Source: Rufibacter latericius (GTDB lineage: Bacteria > Bacteroidota > Bacteroidia > Cytophagales > Hymenobacteraceae). Taken from it: a stretch of DNA of 64,000 bases. The stretch covers positions 1 through 64,000 of the forward strand of contig NZ_RJJD01000004.1 of NCBI RefSeq assembly GCF_003721515.1, given 5' to 3'. Shown in pieces: positions 1 to 8,139 of this stretch; the first letter of the stretch is position 1; the number at the start of each line of letters is the position of its first letter. Made by a program: the position numbers and the translations under genes. Below the pieces are notes generated by a model. That model saw only the letters and a program-made list of their open reading frames with translations, was not told the origin of the DNA and did no database searches.

Positions 1-98
1 CTATTATTCATTCGGGTGTTGCCTACCAACCGGATTTTAAAAGATTTTCCGCCTGATTTTATTGACTTTTAACAGAGTTCATGTTAGCGCCTGTTTTT

Positions 99-482
99 TT
101 AAAAGTACTGCCTAACATTATAGTTGCTAATGGTGTTTGCCAACTCTTCAGGACTTATTCCTCTTATGTTTTTCTCGTATCTGTCAGCCCCGTTTTTCAA
201 AAGCAACTTAATGAATTCGCCTCTTCCGTTCGAAGCGAAAGTCGCTCTCCATAAAACGTTATTTCCAAAGTTGTCTTTAGCATTTATGTCGGCGCTTCTT
301 GATATTAGTTCCTGTCCGATTTCAACTGCTAAGTATTGAGCCGCATAATGCAGGAGTGTCCATCCTTTTCCGTCTTTGGAGTTTAAATCGGTTGGGTTCT
401 TCTCCAGTATTTCAGAAAACTCTTGGCTGTCATTTTTCACTATACAGGACACCAGCTTTTCAAATACTGAATTCTTCTTCAT
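99..482 (-). CDS. Small ankyrin-repeat protein
   Basis: A 127-residue soluble protein with no signal peptide or membrane segment. Two ankyrin-type repeats are visible: one at about residues 39-68, carrying the GWTLLHYAAQ signature and ending in SADIN, and one at about 69-106, carrying GNNVLWRAT and LLLKNGAD. Ankyrin repeats bind proteins; the partner cannot be read from sequence. The gene is the first of three short unrelated minus-strand genes in an AT-rich stretch separated by hairpins, the arrangement expected of mobile gene cassettes. The start ATG at 482 lies just inside the hairpin element at 509-565. It may be an accessory or immunity-type protein, but that is a guess from context only. 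Confidence 0.75.
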   Translation of the reverse strand: MKKNSVFEKLVSCIVKNDSQEFSEILEKNPTDLNSKDGKGWTLLHYAAQYLAVEIGQELISRSADINAKDNFGNNVLWRATFASNGRGEFIKLLLKNGADRYEKNIRGISPEELANTISNYNVRQYF

Positions 483-508
483 ATGCGATTCTTCTATTTT
501 TTACTTGG

Positions 509-565
509 TGCTAACGGACTTGGCTATGCGGCGGTATAACTGCCGTATAGCCAAGTCCGTTAGCA
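509..565. repeat. Cassette-boundary hairpin (attC-like), 24-bp arms
   Basis: Near-perfect inverted repeat: the left arm at 509-532 begins TGCTAACGGACTTGG and the right arm at 542-565 ends CCAAGTCCGTTAGCA, with one mismatch and a 9-nt loop. It lies between two unrelated minus-strand genes. The GCTAAC/GTTAGC ends and total length of 57 bp resemble integron attC sites, although attC sites usually have more unpaired bases. The right arm is repeated inverted on the far side of the next gene (about 1198-1212). Confidence 0.6.
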
Positions 566-573
566 GTTAATAT

Positions 574-1182
574 TTAATCACCAGACAGGTAAAACCAACC
601 ATTCCCCAAATCTATGTCCTCATATATTTCATAGGGACTTATTGACTTATATTCCTCAATACCAACTCCCTTTGGGGTCTTTAAGAAACCCTTCAAACCA
701 TCGGGGGAACCTCTAAACGTGTAAAACAAAATTGCTTTACCAGAATCCATATTATCTATAGATACTTCTCCACCTCCAACAGAAAGGTATGTATATTCGG
801 AGGGTAGCTCAAGGGTATTCTGGTTTGGTTTTATCTCAACCTTGCTAGCAAAGTCAGCTGCTTTTTCATAGTCGTTTCTAAACAGAAAGAAGCCCACCCT
901 GTTACGCATGTAATTCAGTGGTAAAATAATTATTATAACCAAGCACGCAATGCCAATCAGCACGGGCATAAACGTGTTACTGTATTTGCTCCTATTCTTT
1001 ACCCAAAAGGTCAAAGATGAAATCAGGGTAATCGTAAAAAATATGACAAGGCTGAATAAAAGAAAGGCAAAGAAAAAATTAAACATACTCCAAAGCATAT
1101 TGCTGAACAAGATAGCTAGGAAAAGAAGCGTTGAGCTTATCAATGACAACTTGAAAACCTCTGTTCTCTTAATGTTATACAT
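574..1182 (-). CDS. Unknown three-span membrane protein
   Basis: A 202-residue protein I do not recognise. Three hydrophobic segments at about residues 13-31, 34-58 and 70-91 are followed by a soluble C-terminal domain of about 110 residues containing the pair NYMRNRVGFFLFR and, near the end, GNGWFYLSGD. No catalytic motif is apparent. The gene is bounded on both sides by inverted copies of a CGTTAGCAG-containing sequence (about 551-566 and 1197-1211), so the gene with its ends looks like one mobile unit. Base composition is AT-richer than the core genes that begin at 1890. Confidence 0.7.
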   Translation of the reverse strand: MYNIKRTEVFKLSLISSTLLFLAILFSNMLWSMFNFFFAFLLFSLVIFFTITLISSLTFWVKNRSKYSNTFMPVLIGIACLVIIIILPLNYMRNRVGFFLFRNDYEKAADFASKVEIKPNQNTLELPSEYTYLSVGGGEVSIDNMDSGKAILFYTFRGSPDGLKGFLKTPKGVGIEEYKSISPYEIYEDIDLGNGWFYLSGD

Positions 1183-1197
1183 AAAAATATAGTTTTC

Positions 1198-1267
1198 TGC
1201 TAACGTACTGGGCTAAACGACGGGCGAGGCCATCGGCCGAGACTGACGTTTAGGTGTTGTTGTAGCA
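1198..1267. repeat. Cassette-boundary hairpin (attC-like), bipartite stem
   Basis: Imperfect inverted repeat of 70 bp between two unrelated minus-strand genes. The outer ends TGCTAAC (1198) and GTTGTAGCA (ending 1267) are partly complementary. An inner pair CTAAACG (1213-1219) and CGTTTAG (1247-1253) is perfect, with a GGCC-ATC-GGCC hairpin at the centre. Two box pairs separated by mismatched bases is the layout of integron attC sites. The right-hand end recurs inverted at 1687-1707 beyond the next gene. Confidence 0.5.
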
Positions 1268-1272
1268 AGTTT

Positions 1273-1680
1273 TTATTTTTTATAATCTACGACATAATCC
1301 TTGACAGATTCTGGGAGCTTGGGGTGACTTAAAAGCGTACCGTAAATTTCCTCTACTTTTCTTCCTGCTATTTCTGTTTGACCAGTGTTTTCGATTCTTC
1401 TAACCATCGCTACTCCCAAAAGGGAAGGCTGTCTAAGTAAAGAATCAATTAACTCCTGTTCGTAGCCATCGAGGTGTTCAAGGCCATGTACTATTGACCA
1501 TAAAACACCTGCTCCATCTTCTTCCGGAAAGCGCTCTAACACATTTAATAAGGTGCGTATTCCGTTTTCTGGATTGTTACTTTCCAGTAGTTCCCCAATC
1601 AAGTCGTCCAACTCCAACCAGTCATCATCAATTGGTTCAAAAGAATTGATATCGGTTAAAATGTCTTCTATTTCTCTCAT
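1273..1680 (-). CDS. Unknown acidic helical protein, cassette gene
   Basis: A 135-residue soluble, strongly acidic protein of predicted all-helical character, with no signal peptide. The N-terminus is rich in Asp and Glu (residues 2-33), and the centre carries WSIVHGLEHLDGYE. I do not recognise the family. The overall look (small, acidic, helical) resembles immunity proteins of polymorphic toxins, but no toxin is adjacent. The gene is flanked by inverted copies of a TTGCTACAAC...TAAACG sequence (1247-1269 and 1687-1707), consistent with a cassette that carries its own recombination ends. Confidence 0.7.
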   Translation of the reverse strand: MREIEDILTDINSFEPIDDDWLELDDLIGELLESNNPENGIRTLLNVLERFPEEDGAGVLWSIVHGLEHLDGYEQELIDSLLRQPSLLGVAMVRRIENTGQTEIAGRKVEEIYGTLLSHPKLPESVKDYVVDYKK

Positions 1681-1688
1681 ATAAATTT

Positions 1689-1729
1689 GCTACAACTACC
1701 GGATAAACGGAACCCCTACGGTTATTAGC
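1689..1729. repeat. Cassette-boundary element at the right edge of the array
   Basis: A short imperfect inverted repeat, GCTACAAC...GTTATTAGC on the outside and ATAAACGG...ACGGTTAT on the inside. Its left end repeats, inverted, the boundary at 1247-1269. It marks the point where AT-rich cassette DNA gives way to core sequence. A further weak repeat (ACGGTTTAT at 1751 and ATAACCGT at 1775) lies beside it. The rest of the gap up to 1890 shows nothing else recognisable. Confidence 0.4.
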
Positions 1730-1889
1730 CATATAGCTATCCTTAAACATACGGTTTATTGTCTCAATCAACAGATAACCGTAACTGGACTGCCGAATAT
1801 ACTATATAGTTTTCTAGTAGTATTCTTCCGTTTCCTGCCTCCTTTCCCAAAATCAGGGACTAAACGCACCCCTTTGTTTTCTCCCCCAG

Positions 1890-2660
1890 ATGGCAGAACT
1901 TTACCGCGTGAAACTTCTCCGCAAATTATTGGTCAAGGCGCTCGGGTTTGAGGGCTACCTCAGGCTGGTCAGCCGGATGTACATCATCATGGTGGGTTCG
2001 GGCCGGGGCCGTGAAAAGTACCCAGAGCTGTTCTTCCTGCGCAAAATCATCCGTCCGGGGGCTACCTGTATAGACATCGGCGCGAATTTGGGCTACTATT
2101 CCACTTTCCTGTCCAGGCTGGCAGGACCGAATGGTAAAGTGCTGGCCGTGGAGCCGGTGCCGCTGTTTGGCCGCATCTGGCGAGACAACGTGCGGGCTAG
2201 CGGGGTAGACAACCTCACGCTCCTGCCTTTTGCGTTGGGCAGCGAGAACACCACCATTGAAATGGGCACCCCTGTACGCGATGGCTTGGTGCACCACGGC
2301 ATGACCAAAATCGCGAGCTCAGCCAAAGAAGACTACGCCCAGACGTACCAGGTAGAAATGCGCGTGCCAGATGAGCTTTTCGCTGATTTGGATCGGCTGG
2401 ATTTCATCAAATGCGACGTGGAGGGCTATGAACACCAGGTGTTTGCGAACCTGCAGGAAACTATAAAGAAGTTTAGGCCGTTGATTCAGACAGAGTTGAA
2501 CGGAGAAGAAAACCGCCGCGCCGTGGTGGAGATTTTAACCCGTTTAGGGTACGGCGTGTACACGCTAACTCATAAACAGACGTTATCTGCCTGTAGCCCG
2601 CAGGAGATAGACCAATACCAGGGCGGCGATTTTTATTTCAAACCAAACCCTAACGCCTAG
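1890..2660 (+). CDS. FkbM family SAM-dependent methyltransferase
   Basis: A 256-residue cytoplasmic methyltransferase. The SAM-binding motif I reads CIDIGANLGYYSTFL at residues 60-74, the acidic end of strand 2 is in VLAVEPVP (about 84-91), and DFIKCDVEGYE at 171-181 is the second FkbM hallmark. FkbM proteins O-methylate sugars, polyketides or other small molecules; the substrate is not readable here. The stop codon overlaps the start of the DUF4834 gene by one base (TAGTG), so the two are probably co-transcribed. The ATG at 1890 follows a pyrimidine-rich stretch with no clear ribosome binding site. It is the first core gene after the cassette-like region. Confidence 0.88.
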   Translation: MAELYRVKLLRKLLVKALGFEGYLRLVSRMYIIMVGSGRGREKYPELFFLRKIIRPGATCIDIGANLGYYSTFLSRLAGPNGKVLAVEPVPLFGRIWRDNVRASGVDNLTLLPFALGSENTTIEMGTPVRDGLVHHGMTKIASSAKEDYAQTYQVEMRVPDELFADLDRLDFIKCDVEGYEHQVFANLQETIKKFRPLIQTELNGEENRRAVVEILTRLGYGVYTLTHKQTLSACSPQEIDQYQGGDFYFKPNPNA

Positions 2661-2962
2661 TGAAATTTTTTTTGATCATACTGGCAGTGATGTTTCTGAT
2701 GCGGTATTTGATGCCGTACATCATCCGCTTTCTTCTTAAAACGTTTGTTCAGAAACAGATGCGCAAGGCCCAGGAGTACGCGGCCTTCCAGGGGCAGCCA
2801 CAACCGCAGCAAGCCTATCACCAGCAATACCAGCAACAGAGCCGGAGCCAGACTTCTTCTGGGGGCGGCAGAGTGAAGGTAGCCTACGTGCCCGATGACA
2901 AGCGGCCGCCCCGCAAAGACTTCCCTGGTGGCGAGTACGTAGATTATGAAGAAGTGAAATAA
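2660..2962 (+). CDS. DUF4834 family membrane-anchored protein
   Basis: A 100-residue protein starting at a GTG that shares its first base with the stop of the upstream methyltransferase. One hydrophobic helix (about residues 2-26) anchors a basic stretch (KTFVQKQMRKAQ), a Gln-rich linker and a conserved C-terminal tail KVAYVPDDKRPPRKDFPGGEYVDYEEVK-like in character, which is the DUF4834 signature seen across Bacteroidota. The function is unknown; topology suggests a short inner-membrane protein with a cytoplasmic tail. A strong intrinsic terminator follows 15 bp downstream, closing a two-gene unit. Confidence 0.85.
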   Translation: MKFFLIILAVMFLMRYLMPYIIRFLLKTFVQKQMRKAQEYAAFQGQPQPQQAYHQQYQQQSRSQTSSGGGRVKVAYVPDDKRPPRKDFPGGEYVDYEEVK

Positions 2963-2976
2963 ACTGAGTATCTTTC

Positions 2977-3006
2977 AAGCCCGATGCCCCGCATCGGGCT
3001 TTTTTA
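2977..3006 (+). terminator. Intrinsic terminator after DUF4834 gene
   Basis: A perfect 11-bp stem, AAGCCCGATGC (2977-2987) against GCATCGGGCTT (2991-3001), with a CCC loop, followed by a T tract to 3005. Confidence 0.9.
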
Positions 3007-3021
3007 TTGCAATTAAACCTC

Positions 3022-5439
3022 ATGGCCTCTTCTAAAATCGATTTCAACCGCCACGTGTTGCCGCACCTGCTGGTGCTTCTGTTTTTTGTGCTGCTCATAG
3101 TAGCCTATTTCTCGCCTATTTTCTTTGACGGCAAAACCCTCATGCAGCACGATGTGGTGCAGTTCCAGGGCGGTGCCAAAGAGATCGCCGATTTCAGGGA
3201 GCGTACCGGTGAGGAAGCCCTCTGGACCAACTCCATGTTCAGCGGCATGCCCGCCTACCTCATCAGCGTGCAGTTCTCCGGAGACCTTTTCCAGTACGTG
3301 CACACGCTTTTCACCGTGGGTTTGCCGTTGGTAGCCTCTAACATTTTCATCACGCTGGTGTGCGCTTACATCATGTTTGTGGTGTTTGGCCTTCGGCCGA
3401 TGTTGGCAGCGGTAGGAGCTGTCGCTTACGCGTTCGTGTCGTACAACTTCGCCATCCTGGAGGCTGGGCACAACACCAAATCATTGGCCATTGCCTATTT
3501 GCCGCTGGTGCTGGCCGGGCTCTGGTACGCTTACCGCAAAAACCTGTGGTTGGGGGCCGCTTTGTTTGCCTTCGGGTTGACCATGCACATTCGCATGAAC
3601 CACTTGCAGATCACCTATTACCTGCTTTTCATCGTGCTCATCTTCGGGCTGGTAGAAATGATCACCTGGGCCAAAGAAGGCCGCATTGCTGATTTCTTCA
3701 AACGGACTCTTATCCTGGCCATCGGCGCAGCCTTAGCTGCCGGCGTTAGTTTCGGAAGAATTTACACCACCGCTGAGTACGGCAAATACTCCATCCGGGG
3801 CGCTTCTGAACTGACCCAGGGCAAAGACGCTTCAGAGCTGGGATCGGGTCTGGACCGCGAATACGCTTTCCAGTGGAGCTACGGCGTAGGGGAGACCATG
3901 ACTTTGTTGGTGCCTAACTTCTACGGCGGGGCCTCACAAGGCCCTCTGGAGAAAGATTCTGAAACTTACAAACAACTAGCCCAGGGCGGTGTGCCTGAAT
4001 CACAGTTACAGAATGCCACCATGCCGTTCTATTGGGGAGACCAGTCCTTCGTGGGTGGGCCGGTGTACATGGGGGCTATCATCTGCTTCTTGTTTGTGCT
4101 GGGCCTACTGGTAACGCCGCGCCGCCTCTGGATCTGGCTTTTAAGCGCTACCATTTTGTCCTTTGTGCTCAGTTGGGGCAAAAACTTTGAGGCCTTCAAC
4201 TACTTCATGTTCGATTACTTCCCGGGGTACAACAAGTTCAGGGCCGTAAGTATGGCGTTGGTCATTGCGCAGGTGACCATGGTGCTGTTGGCTATTCTGG
4301 CTTTGTGCCGCGTGCTTCAGAACGAGCCGGTAGAGAACCTCCAGAAGAAACTGTTCACTGCGCTGGGAATCACTGGCGGACTCTGTCTGCTATTGGTGCT
4401 CTTCAGTGGCATGTTTGATTATGTGGGCGCGGTAGATGAGCAATTGGCCCAGTATCAGTATCCAATCCAGGCCATCCGGGAAGACCGTGAATCAATGCTG
4501 CGGGGCGATGCTTTGCGCTCCCTGATCTTCATTGTGCTGGCTGCCGGAACGCTCTACCTCTACATCAAACGGAAAGTGACTTCGTTCATGGCCACCGCCG
4601 TGATCGGGCTCCTGATCCTGGTGGATCTCTGGACCGTAGACAAGCGCTACCTTAACAACGACGATTTCCAGCAAGATTACAGCAAAACCTACTTCCAGCC
4701 AACCCCCGCTGACCTAGCCATTCTGCAAGACAAGCAACTGCACTACCGGGTGTTCAATGTGCCCAATGCCTTCGGCGATGCCCGTACGTCTTACTTCCAC
4801 AAATCTATTGGCGGGTACCATGGGGCCAAGCTGCGCCGCTACCAGGATGTCATTGAACAGCACATCGCGCAAGGCAACGTGCAGGTTTTGAACATGCTGA
4901 ACGCTAAATACGCCATCACCGGCGATGAGAAACAACCCGTACAGCTGATTCCGGGGTACTTAGGCAATGCCTGGTACGTGGATGAAGTACGCGCCGTGAG
5001 CTCTCCAGATGAAGAAATTGCCGCCCTTAAAGGCATTGACGCCAAGCACGAGGCCATTGTAGACGTCTCTAAATTCCCCGACATCAAACCGCAGACTTAT
5101 ACCACCAGCGGCTCTGTCATTTCTCTGGTAGAATATCAGCCTAACTACCTCAAGTACGTGGCGAATGCGGCCCAGCCTGGCCCGGTAGTCTTCTCTGAGA
5201 TTTACTACAAAGACGGCTGGCAAGCGTACATTGACGGCAAACCGGTAGACCATTTCCGGGTGAACTACATTCTGCGTGCCATGAATGTGCCAGCAGGGAA
5301 CCACGCCATTGAGTTCAAGTTTGAACCGAAGGAATACAGCCTGGGCAACACTGTAGCCTTGATTTCGTCGCTCCTGCTGTTTGCCGGATTGATCGGGGCC
5401 GTGGTGTACGGGGTTCGCCGGAGACCAGTAGCGGTTTAA
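3022..5439 (+). CDS. YfhO family multi-pass membrane protein
   Basis: About 805 residues starting at ATG 3022; an in-frame TTG at 3007 lies inside the upstream terminator and is unlikely. About a dozen hydrophobic segments, the first at residues 12-34, are arranged as in GT-C type membrane glycosyltransferases. The first periplasmic loop carries LMQHDVVQFQGGAKEI, where YfhO and related proteins keep an acidic residue. The last 200 residues form a soluble, beta-rich domain containing SEIYYKDGWQAYIDGKPV, followed by a final helix. In Bacillus, YfhO glycosylates lipoteichoic acid; in Bacteroidota the substrate is unknown but is likely an envelope glycan using a polyprenyl-phosphate sugar donor. 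It stands alone between a terminator and a terminating palindrome. Confidence 0.88.
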   Translation: MASSKIDFNRHVLPHLLVLLFFVLLIVAYFSPIFFDGKTLMQHDVVQFQGGAKEIADFRERTGEEALWTNSMFSGMPAYLISVQFSGDLFQYVHTLFTVGLPLVASNIFITLVCAYIMFVVFGLRPMLAAVGAVAYAFVSYNFAILEAGHNTKSLAIAYLPLVLAGLWYAYRKNLWLGAALFAFGLTMHIRMNHLQITYYLLFIVLIFGLVEMITWAKEGRIADFFKRTLILAIGAALAAGVSFGRIYTTAEYGKYSIRGASELTQGKDASELGSGLDREYAFQWSYGVGETMTLLVPNFYGGASQGPLEKDSETYKQLAQGGVPESQLQNATMPFYWGDQSFVGGPVYMGAIICFLFVLGLLVTPRRLWIWLLSATILSFVLSWGKNFEAFNYFMFDYFPGYNKFRAVSMALVIAQVTMVLLAILALCRVLQNEPVENLQKKLFTALGITGGLCLLLVLFSGMFDYVGAVDEQLAQYQYPIQAIREDRESMLRGDALRSLIFIVLAAGTLYLYIKRKVTSFMATAVIGLLILVDLWTVDKRYLNNDDFQQDYSKTYFQPTPADLAILQDKQLHYRVFNVPNAFGDARTSYFHKSIGGYHGAKLRRYQDVIEQHIAQGNVQVLNMLNAKYAITGDEKQPVQLIPGYLGNAWYVDEVRAVSSPDEEIAALKGIDAKHEAIVDVSKFPDIKPQTYTTSGSVISLVEYQPNYLKYVANAAQPGPVVFSEIYYKDGWQAYIDGKPVDHFRVNYILRAMNVPAGNHAIEFKFEPKEYSLGNTVALISSLLLFAGLIGAVVYGVRRRPVAV

Positions 5440-5455
5440 TCGAGATCATTTTTGC

Positions 5456-5515
5456 AAGCTTCCGCTTAGGGGCTGTTTCTTTGAAAACAGCCCCTAAGCG
5501 GAAGCTTCTTTTTTG
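5456..5515. repeat. Dispersed palindrome, 23-bp perfect arms, with T tract
   Basis: Arms 5456-5478 and 5485-5507 are exactly complementary, with core TTAGGGGCTGTTT. The loop is CTTTGA. The right arm runs into CTTTTTT, so this copy can act as an intrinsic terminator for the YfhO gene. It is one of the most complete members of the window-wide palindrome family. Confidence 0.9.
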
Positions 5516-5559
5516 CCTTCGGCTATATTGCTCCGGCCTCGTAAACCGTTATAAAGCCT

Positions 5560-6363
5560 ATGCAGAAATCAACCTTCTATATCGCGCAAATGGACTGCGC
5601 CTCCGAGGAGCAGATGGTCAGGATGAAGCTAAGAGGACAGCAAACCGTGAAGCAACTGGCCTTTGACCTGGCTGCCCGGCAAGTAGACATCTGGCATAGC
5701 GGTGAGGTACGGCCTATTTCCTCCGCGCTGTCTACCCTAGGCCTGGGTGCCCGCTTGCTCAACACAGAATACCAGGACAAAGCAGCAACGAAGGAGAAAA
5801 CATCCACCGGAAGCGAGCGGAAGCTGTTGCTCCTGGTGCTTGGCATCAACGCGGCTTTCTTCCTGCTTGAGATCACGACGGGTTTTCTGGCCAAGTCCAT
5901 GGGCTTGATCGCTGATTCGCTGGACATGCTCGCCGATGCCCTGGTCTATGGCCTTAGTCTATGGGCCGTAGGCAGTACCCTTTCGCGACAGAAGAACATT
6001 GCAAAACTAAGCGGTTACTTTCAGTTGGGGTTAGCCGTGTTGGGCTTCGCCGAAGTGGTGCGCCGATTTTTAGGAGCCGAGGCTCTGCCCGATTTCTGGA
6101 CCATGATTGGGGTTTCTGCTTTCGCCCTGATAGGCAATTCTGTTTCTTTGTACCTGCTGCAGAAATCGCAAAGCAAAGGAGCCCACATGAAAGCCAGTAT
6201 GATTTTTACCTCCAACGATGTCATCGCTAACCTGGGTGTGATCCTGGCGGGGGTGCTGGTTTATTTCACCCATTCGGCCCTGCCCGATCTGGTAATTGGT
6301 GTTCTGGTCTTTTTGTTGGTAGCCCGCGGTGCCTTCCGGATTCTGAGTCTGGCTAAATCGTAG
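5560..6363 (+). CDS. Cation transporter, CDF family with N-terminal HMA-like domain
   Basis: A 267-residue inner-membrane protein. Residues 1-70 look like a degenerate heavy-metal-associated ferredoxin fold: MDCASEEQM keeps one Cys of the usual CxxC. A linker follows, then about six membrane helices typical of cation diffusion facilitators. The two transport-site helices carry DSLDMLADA (residues 119-127, acidic residues at 119, 122 and 126) and SNDVIANLG (218-226, with D220 and N224). The classical zinc transporters have HxxxD in one or both, so metal preference may differ (manganese or iron is possible; inference). The long cytoplasmic C-terminal domain of ordinary CDF proteins is absent. 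It probably exports a divalent metal. The PLP-enzyme gene begins 9 bp downstream. Confidence 0.82.
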   Translation: MQKSTFYIAQMDCASEEQMVRMKLRGQQTVKQLAFDLAARQVDIWHSGEVRPISSALSTLGLGARLLNTEYQDKAATKEKTSTGSERKLLLLVLGINAAFFLLEITTGFLAKSMGLIADSLDMLADALVYGLSLWAVGSTLSRQKNIAKLSGYFQLGLAVLGFAEVVRRFLGAEALPDFWTMIGVSAFALIGNSVSLYLLQKSQSKGAHMKASMIFTSNDVIANLGVILAGVLVYFTHSALPDLVIGVLVFLLVARGAFRILSLAKS

Positions 6364-6372
6364 TTTCAACCC

Positions 6373-7353
6373 GTGCCCGAAGTCTCTCCCCTGCAACCGC
6401 TCACTGACCCGCTGCTGACCCAAAAAGGAGTGGCATTGTCTATCCTACGGGAGGATTTGCTACACCCCGGCATTCCTGGCAACAAGTGGCGCAAACTCAA
6501 ATACAACCTGCAAGAGGCCCGGGAGAAAGAATGTGAGACGCTGGTCACCTTCGGAGGGGCTTTCTCTAACCACATTGCCGCCGTTGCTGCTGCCGGGCAG
6601 GAGTTTGGCTTCGCTACCATCGGGTACATCAGGGGCGAGGAGACCTTGCCGCTCAACCCCACGCTGGAACTCGCCACCCGCCACGGCATGCAGCTCCGGT
6701 ATCTCTCCCGCACCGATTATCGCCTCCGGCATGAACCGCATTTTCAGGCCGAAATCCTGAAAAAGGCCCCAAAACCATACTTCCTCCCTGAGGGCGGGAC
6801 TAACCTGCTGGCCGTGAAAGGCTGCACCGAAATCGTGTCTGAATTGACGGAGCCCTGGGATGTCCTCTGCGTAGCAGCCGGAACCGGCGGAACCATGGCC
6901 GGCATGGTAGCAGGCGCGGCTGGCCAGGGAAAGGTAATCGGGTTTCCGGCCTTAAAAGGAGGGGCGTTTCTGCAGAAAGAGGTAACAGAACTGGTGCAGG
7001 AATACAGTGGTCAAACCTACCAGAACTGGGCACTCCAGACCGAGTACCATTTCGGCGGCTACGCCAGACACACCCCGGAGCTGCTTTCGTTTATCCAGCA
7101 ATTTTACCAAAGCCATGGTATTCTGCTGGACCCGGTGTACACCGGCAAGATGCTCTATGGCGTGTTTGACCTGATCAGGCAAGACTATTTTCCCAAAGGC
7201 ACTCGGTTGGTGGCGGTGCATACGGGCGGCCAGCAAGGATGGACCGGGTACGCTCAGCGGTATGGGTTGGCTTGGCCATTACCTGAGTTGGTAAAGTCGG
7301 ATGTCGCTTTTGGGTTTACTTTTCTGAAAACATGCCAAAATCGCAGGAGGTAA
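6373..7353 (+). CDS. PLP-dependent 1-aminocyclopropane-1-carboxylate deaminase / D-cysteine desulfhydrase family
   Basis: A 326-residue fold-type II PLP enzyme starting at GTG 6373, 9 bp after the transporter. GNKWRKLKYN (residues 36-45) contains the likely PLP-lysine, TFGGAFSNHIAA (59-70) is the substrate/carboxylate loop, and AAGTGGTMAGMVAG is the glycine-rich phosphate cup. VHTGGQQG near residues 291-298 is the usual end of the catalytic domain. Members deaminate ACC or D-cysteine; which one this does cannot be decided from sequence. The last 20 residues come from a copy of the dispersed palindrome (7305-7344), so the C-terminal tail is probably a recent addition and not catalytic. Confidence 0.85.
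   Translation: MPEVSPLQPLTDPLLTQKGVALSILREDLLHPGIPGNKWRKLKYNLQEAREKECETLVTFGGAFSNHIAAVAAAGQEFGFATIGYIRGEETLPLNPTLELATRHGMQLRYLSRTDYRLRHEPHFQAEILKKAPKPYFLPEGGTNLLAVKGCTEIVSELTEPWDVLCVAAGTGGTMAGMVAGAAGQGKVIGFPALKGGAFLQKEVTELVQEYSGQTYQNWALQTEYHFGGYARHTPELLSFIQQFYQSHGILLDPVYTGKMLYGVFDLIRQDYFPKGTRLVAVHTGGQQGWTGYAQRYGLAWPLPELVKSDVAFGFTFLKTCQNRRR
7305..7344. repeat. Dispersed palindrome overlapping the 3' end of a gene
   Basis: Left arm CGCTTTTGGGTTTACTTTTC, right arm GAAAACATGCCAAAATCGC, imperfectly complementary, with the family core degraded on the left side. It lies inside the coding frame of the PLP enzyme and encodes its last residues. Confidence 0.65.
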
Positions 7354-7401
7354 CTTTCGGTGCGGTTTTCGCATATAGCAACCTACATCAATTCTTCATC
7401 C

Positions 7402-8040
7402 ATGCGATTCCTATTTTTGCTCCGTAAGTTTATCCCGTGGCTCCTGATTTTTGTGGTGGCAGCCTTGGCTTGGCGCTTTTTGCTGATGCCGGTCAAAAAC
7501 TTTCTGAACCCGGAGAAGGAACCGACCGTGGAAGTGACCCACAACACCATTCTCACCAGGATTGAGGAAATAGGCAAACTGGAACTGGTGCGTTACAACT
7601 TCAAAGATGTGGTGGAATACAAAAAGGAGGTTTCGCAGTTCTTGCCCGATTCTAAAGTAGCCTTGATTGTAGGGGGCGAGGCGGTGGGCTGTATTGACCT
7701 GCAGAAACTACAGGAAAGCGATTTGCAGTTCATCGGGGATTCTGTGTTGCACGTGAGTTTGCCCGCGCCGGAAATCTGCTACTACAGAATAGACCACACG
7801 CAGTCCAAGGTTTTCGGGAAGGAGAACACCTATTTCAAGGATGCTGAGTTGGTGGACGAAGGCTACAAGTACGCCGAGGAAAACGTGAAACAGGCGGCGC
7901 TCAACAGCGGGATTCTACAACAGACATCCGTTAACGCAGAAAAGGTGTTGAAACCGATGCTGGAGAACATGACCGGGCGCAAGGTGTACCTGATGCCCCG
8001 TCAAACCATGTCCCCACCGCCGGTGCCGAAAAAACGATAG
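7402..8040 (+). CDS. DUF4230 domain protein, membrane-anchored
   Basis: A 212-residue protein, taking ATG 7402 as start; the upstream in-frame GTG at 7360 would put a poor 14-residue extension before the hydrophobic helix. One N-terminal membrane helix (about residues 5-27) is followed by a soluble domain that begins VEVTHNTILTRIEEIGKLEL, the usual opening of DUF4230, and continues through VALIVGGEAVGCIDL and DSVLHVSLPAPEI. Function is unknown. The anchor suggests the domain sits in the periplasm. A proline-rich tail (MSPPPVPKKR) ends it. No partner is evident: the next gene is on the other strand. Confidence 0.85.
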   Translation: MRFLFLLRKFIPWLLIFVVAALAWRFLLMPVKNFLNPEKEPTVEVTHNTILTRIEEIGKLELVRYNFKDVVEYKKEVSQFLPDSKVALIVGGEAVGCIDLQKLQESDLQFIGDSVLHVSLPAPEICYYRIDHTQSKVFGKENTYFKDAELVDEGYKYAEENVKQAALNSGILQQTSVNAEKVLKPMLENMTGRKVYLMPRQTMSPPPVPKKR

Positions 8041-8139
8041 AAGTAAAAGTCCTGGCAATAAATGCAGTTTCAAGCCAAGGAGCTTTTGGGGCGTTTTTCG
8101 GGAAATAGCTTTGAATCAGGTCCCGGGCGGGCACATCGT

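Noticed and set aside
1-1750. Calling a complete integron
   Set aside because: No integrase gene or attI site is visible in the window, and the hairpins are more symmetrical than classical attC sites.
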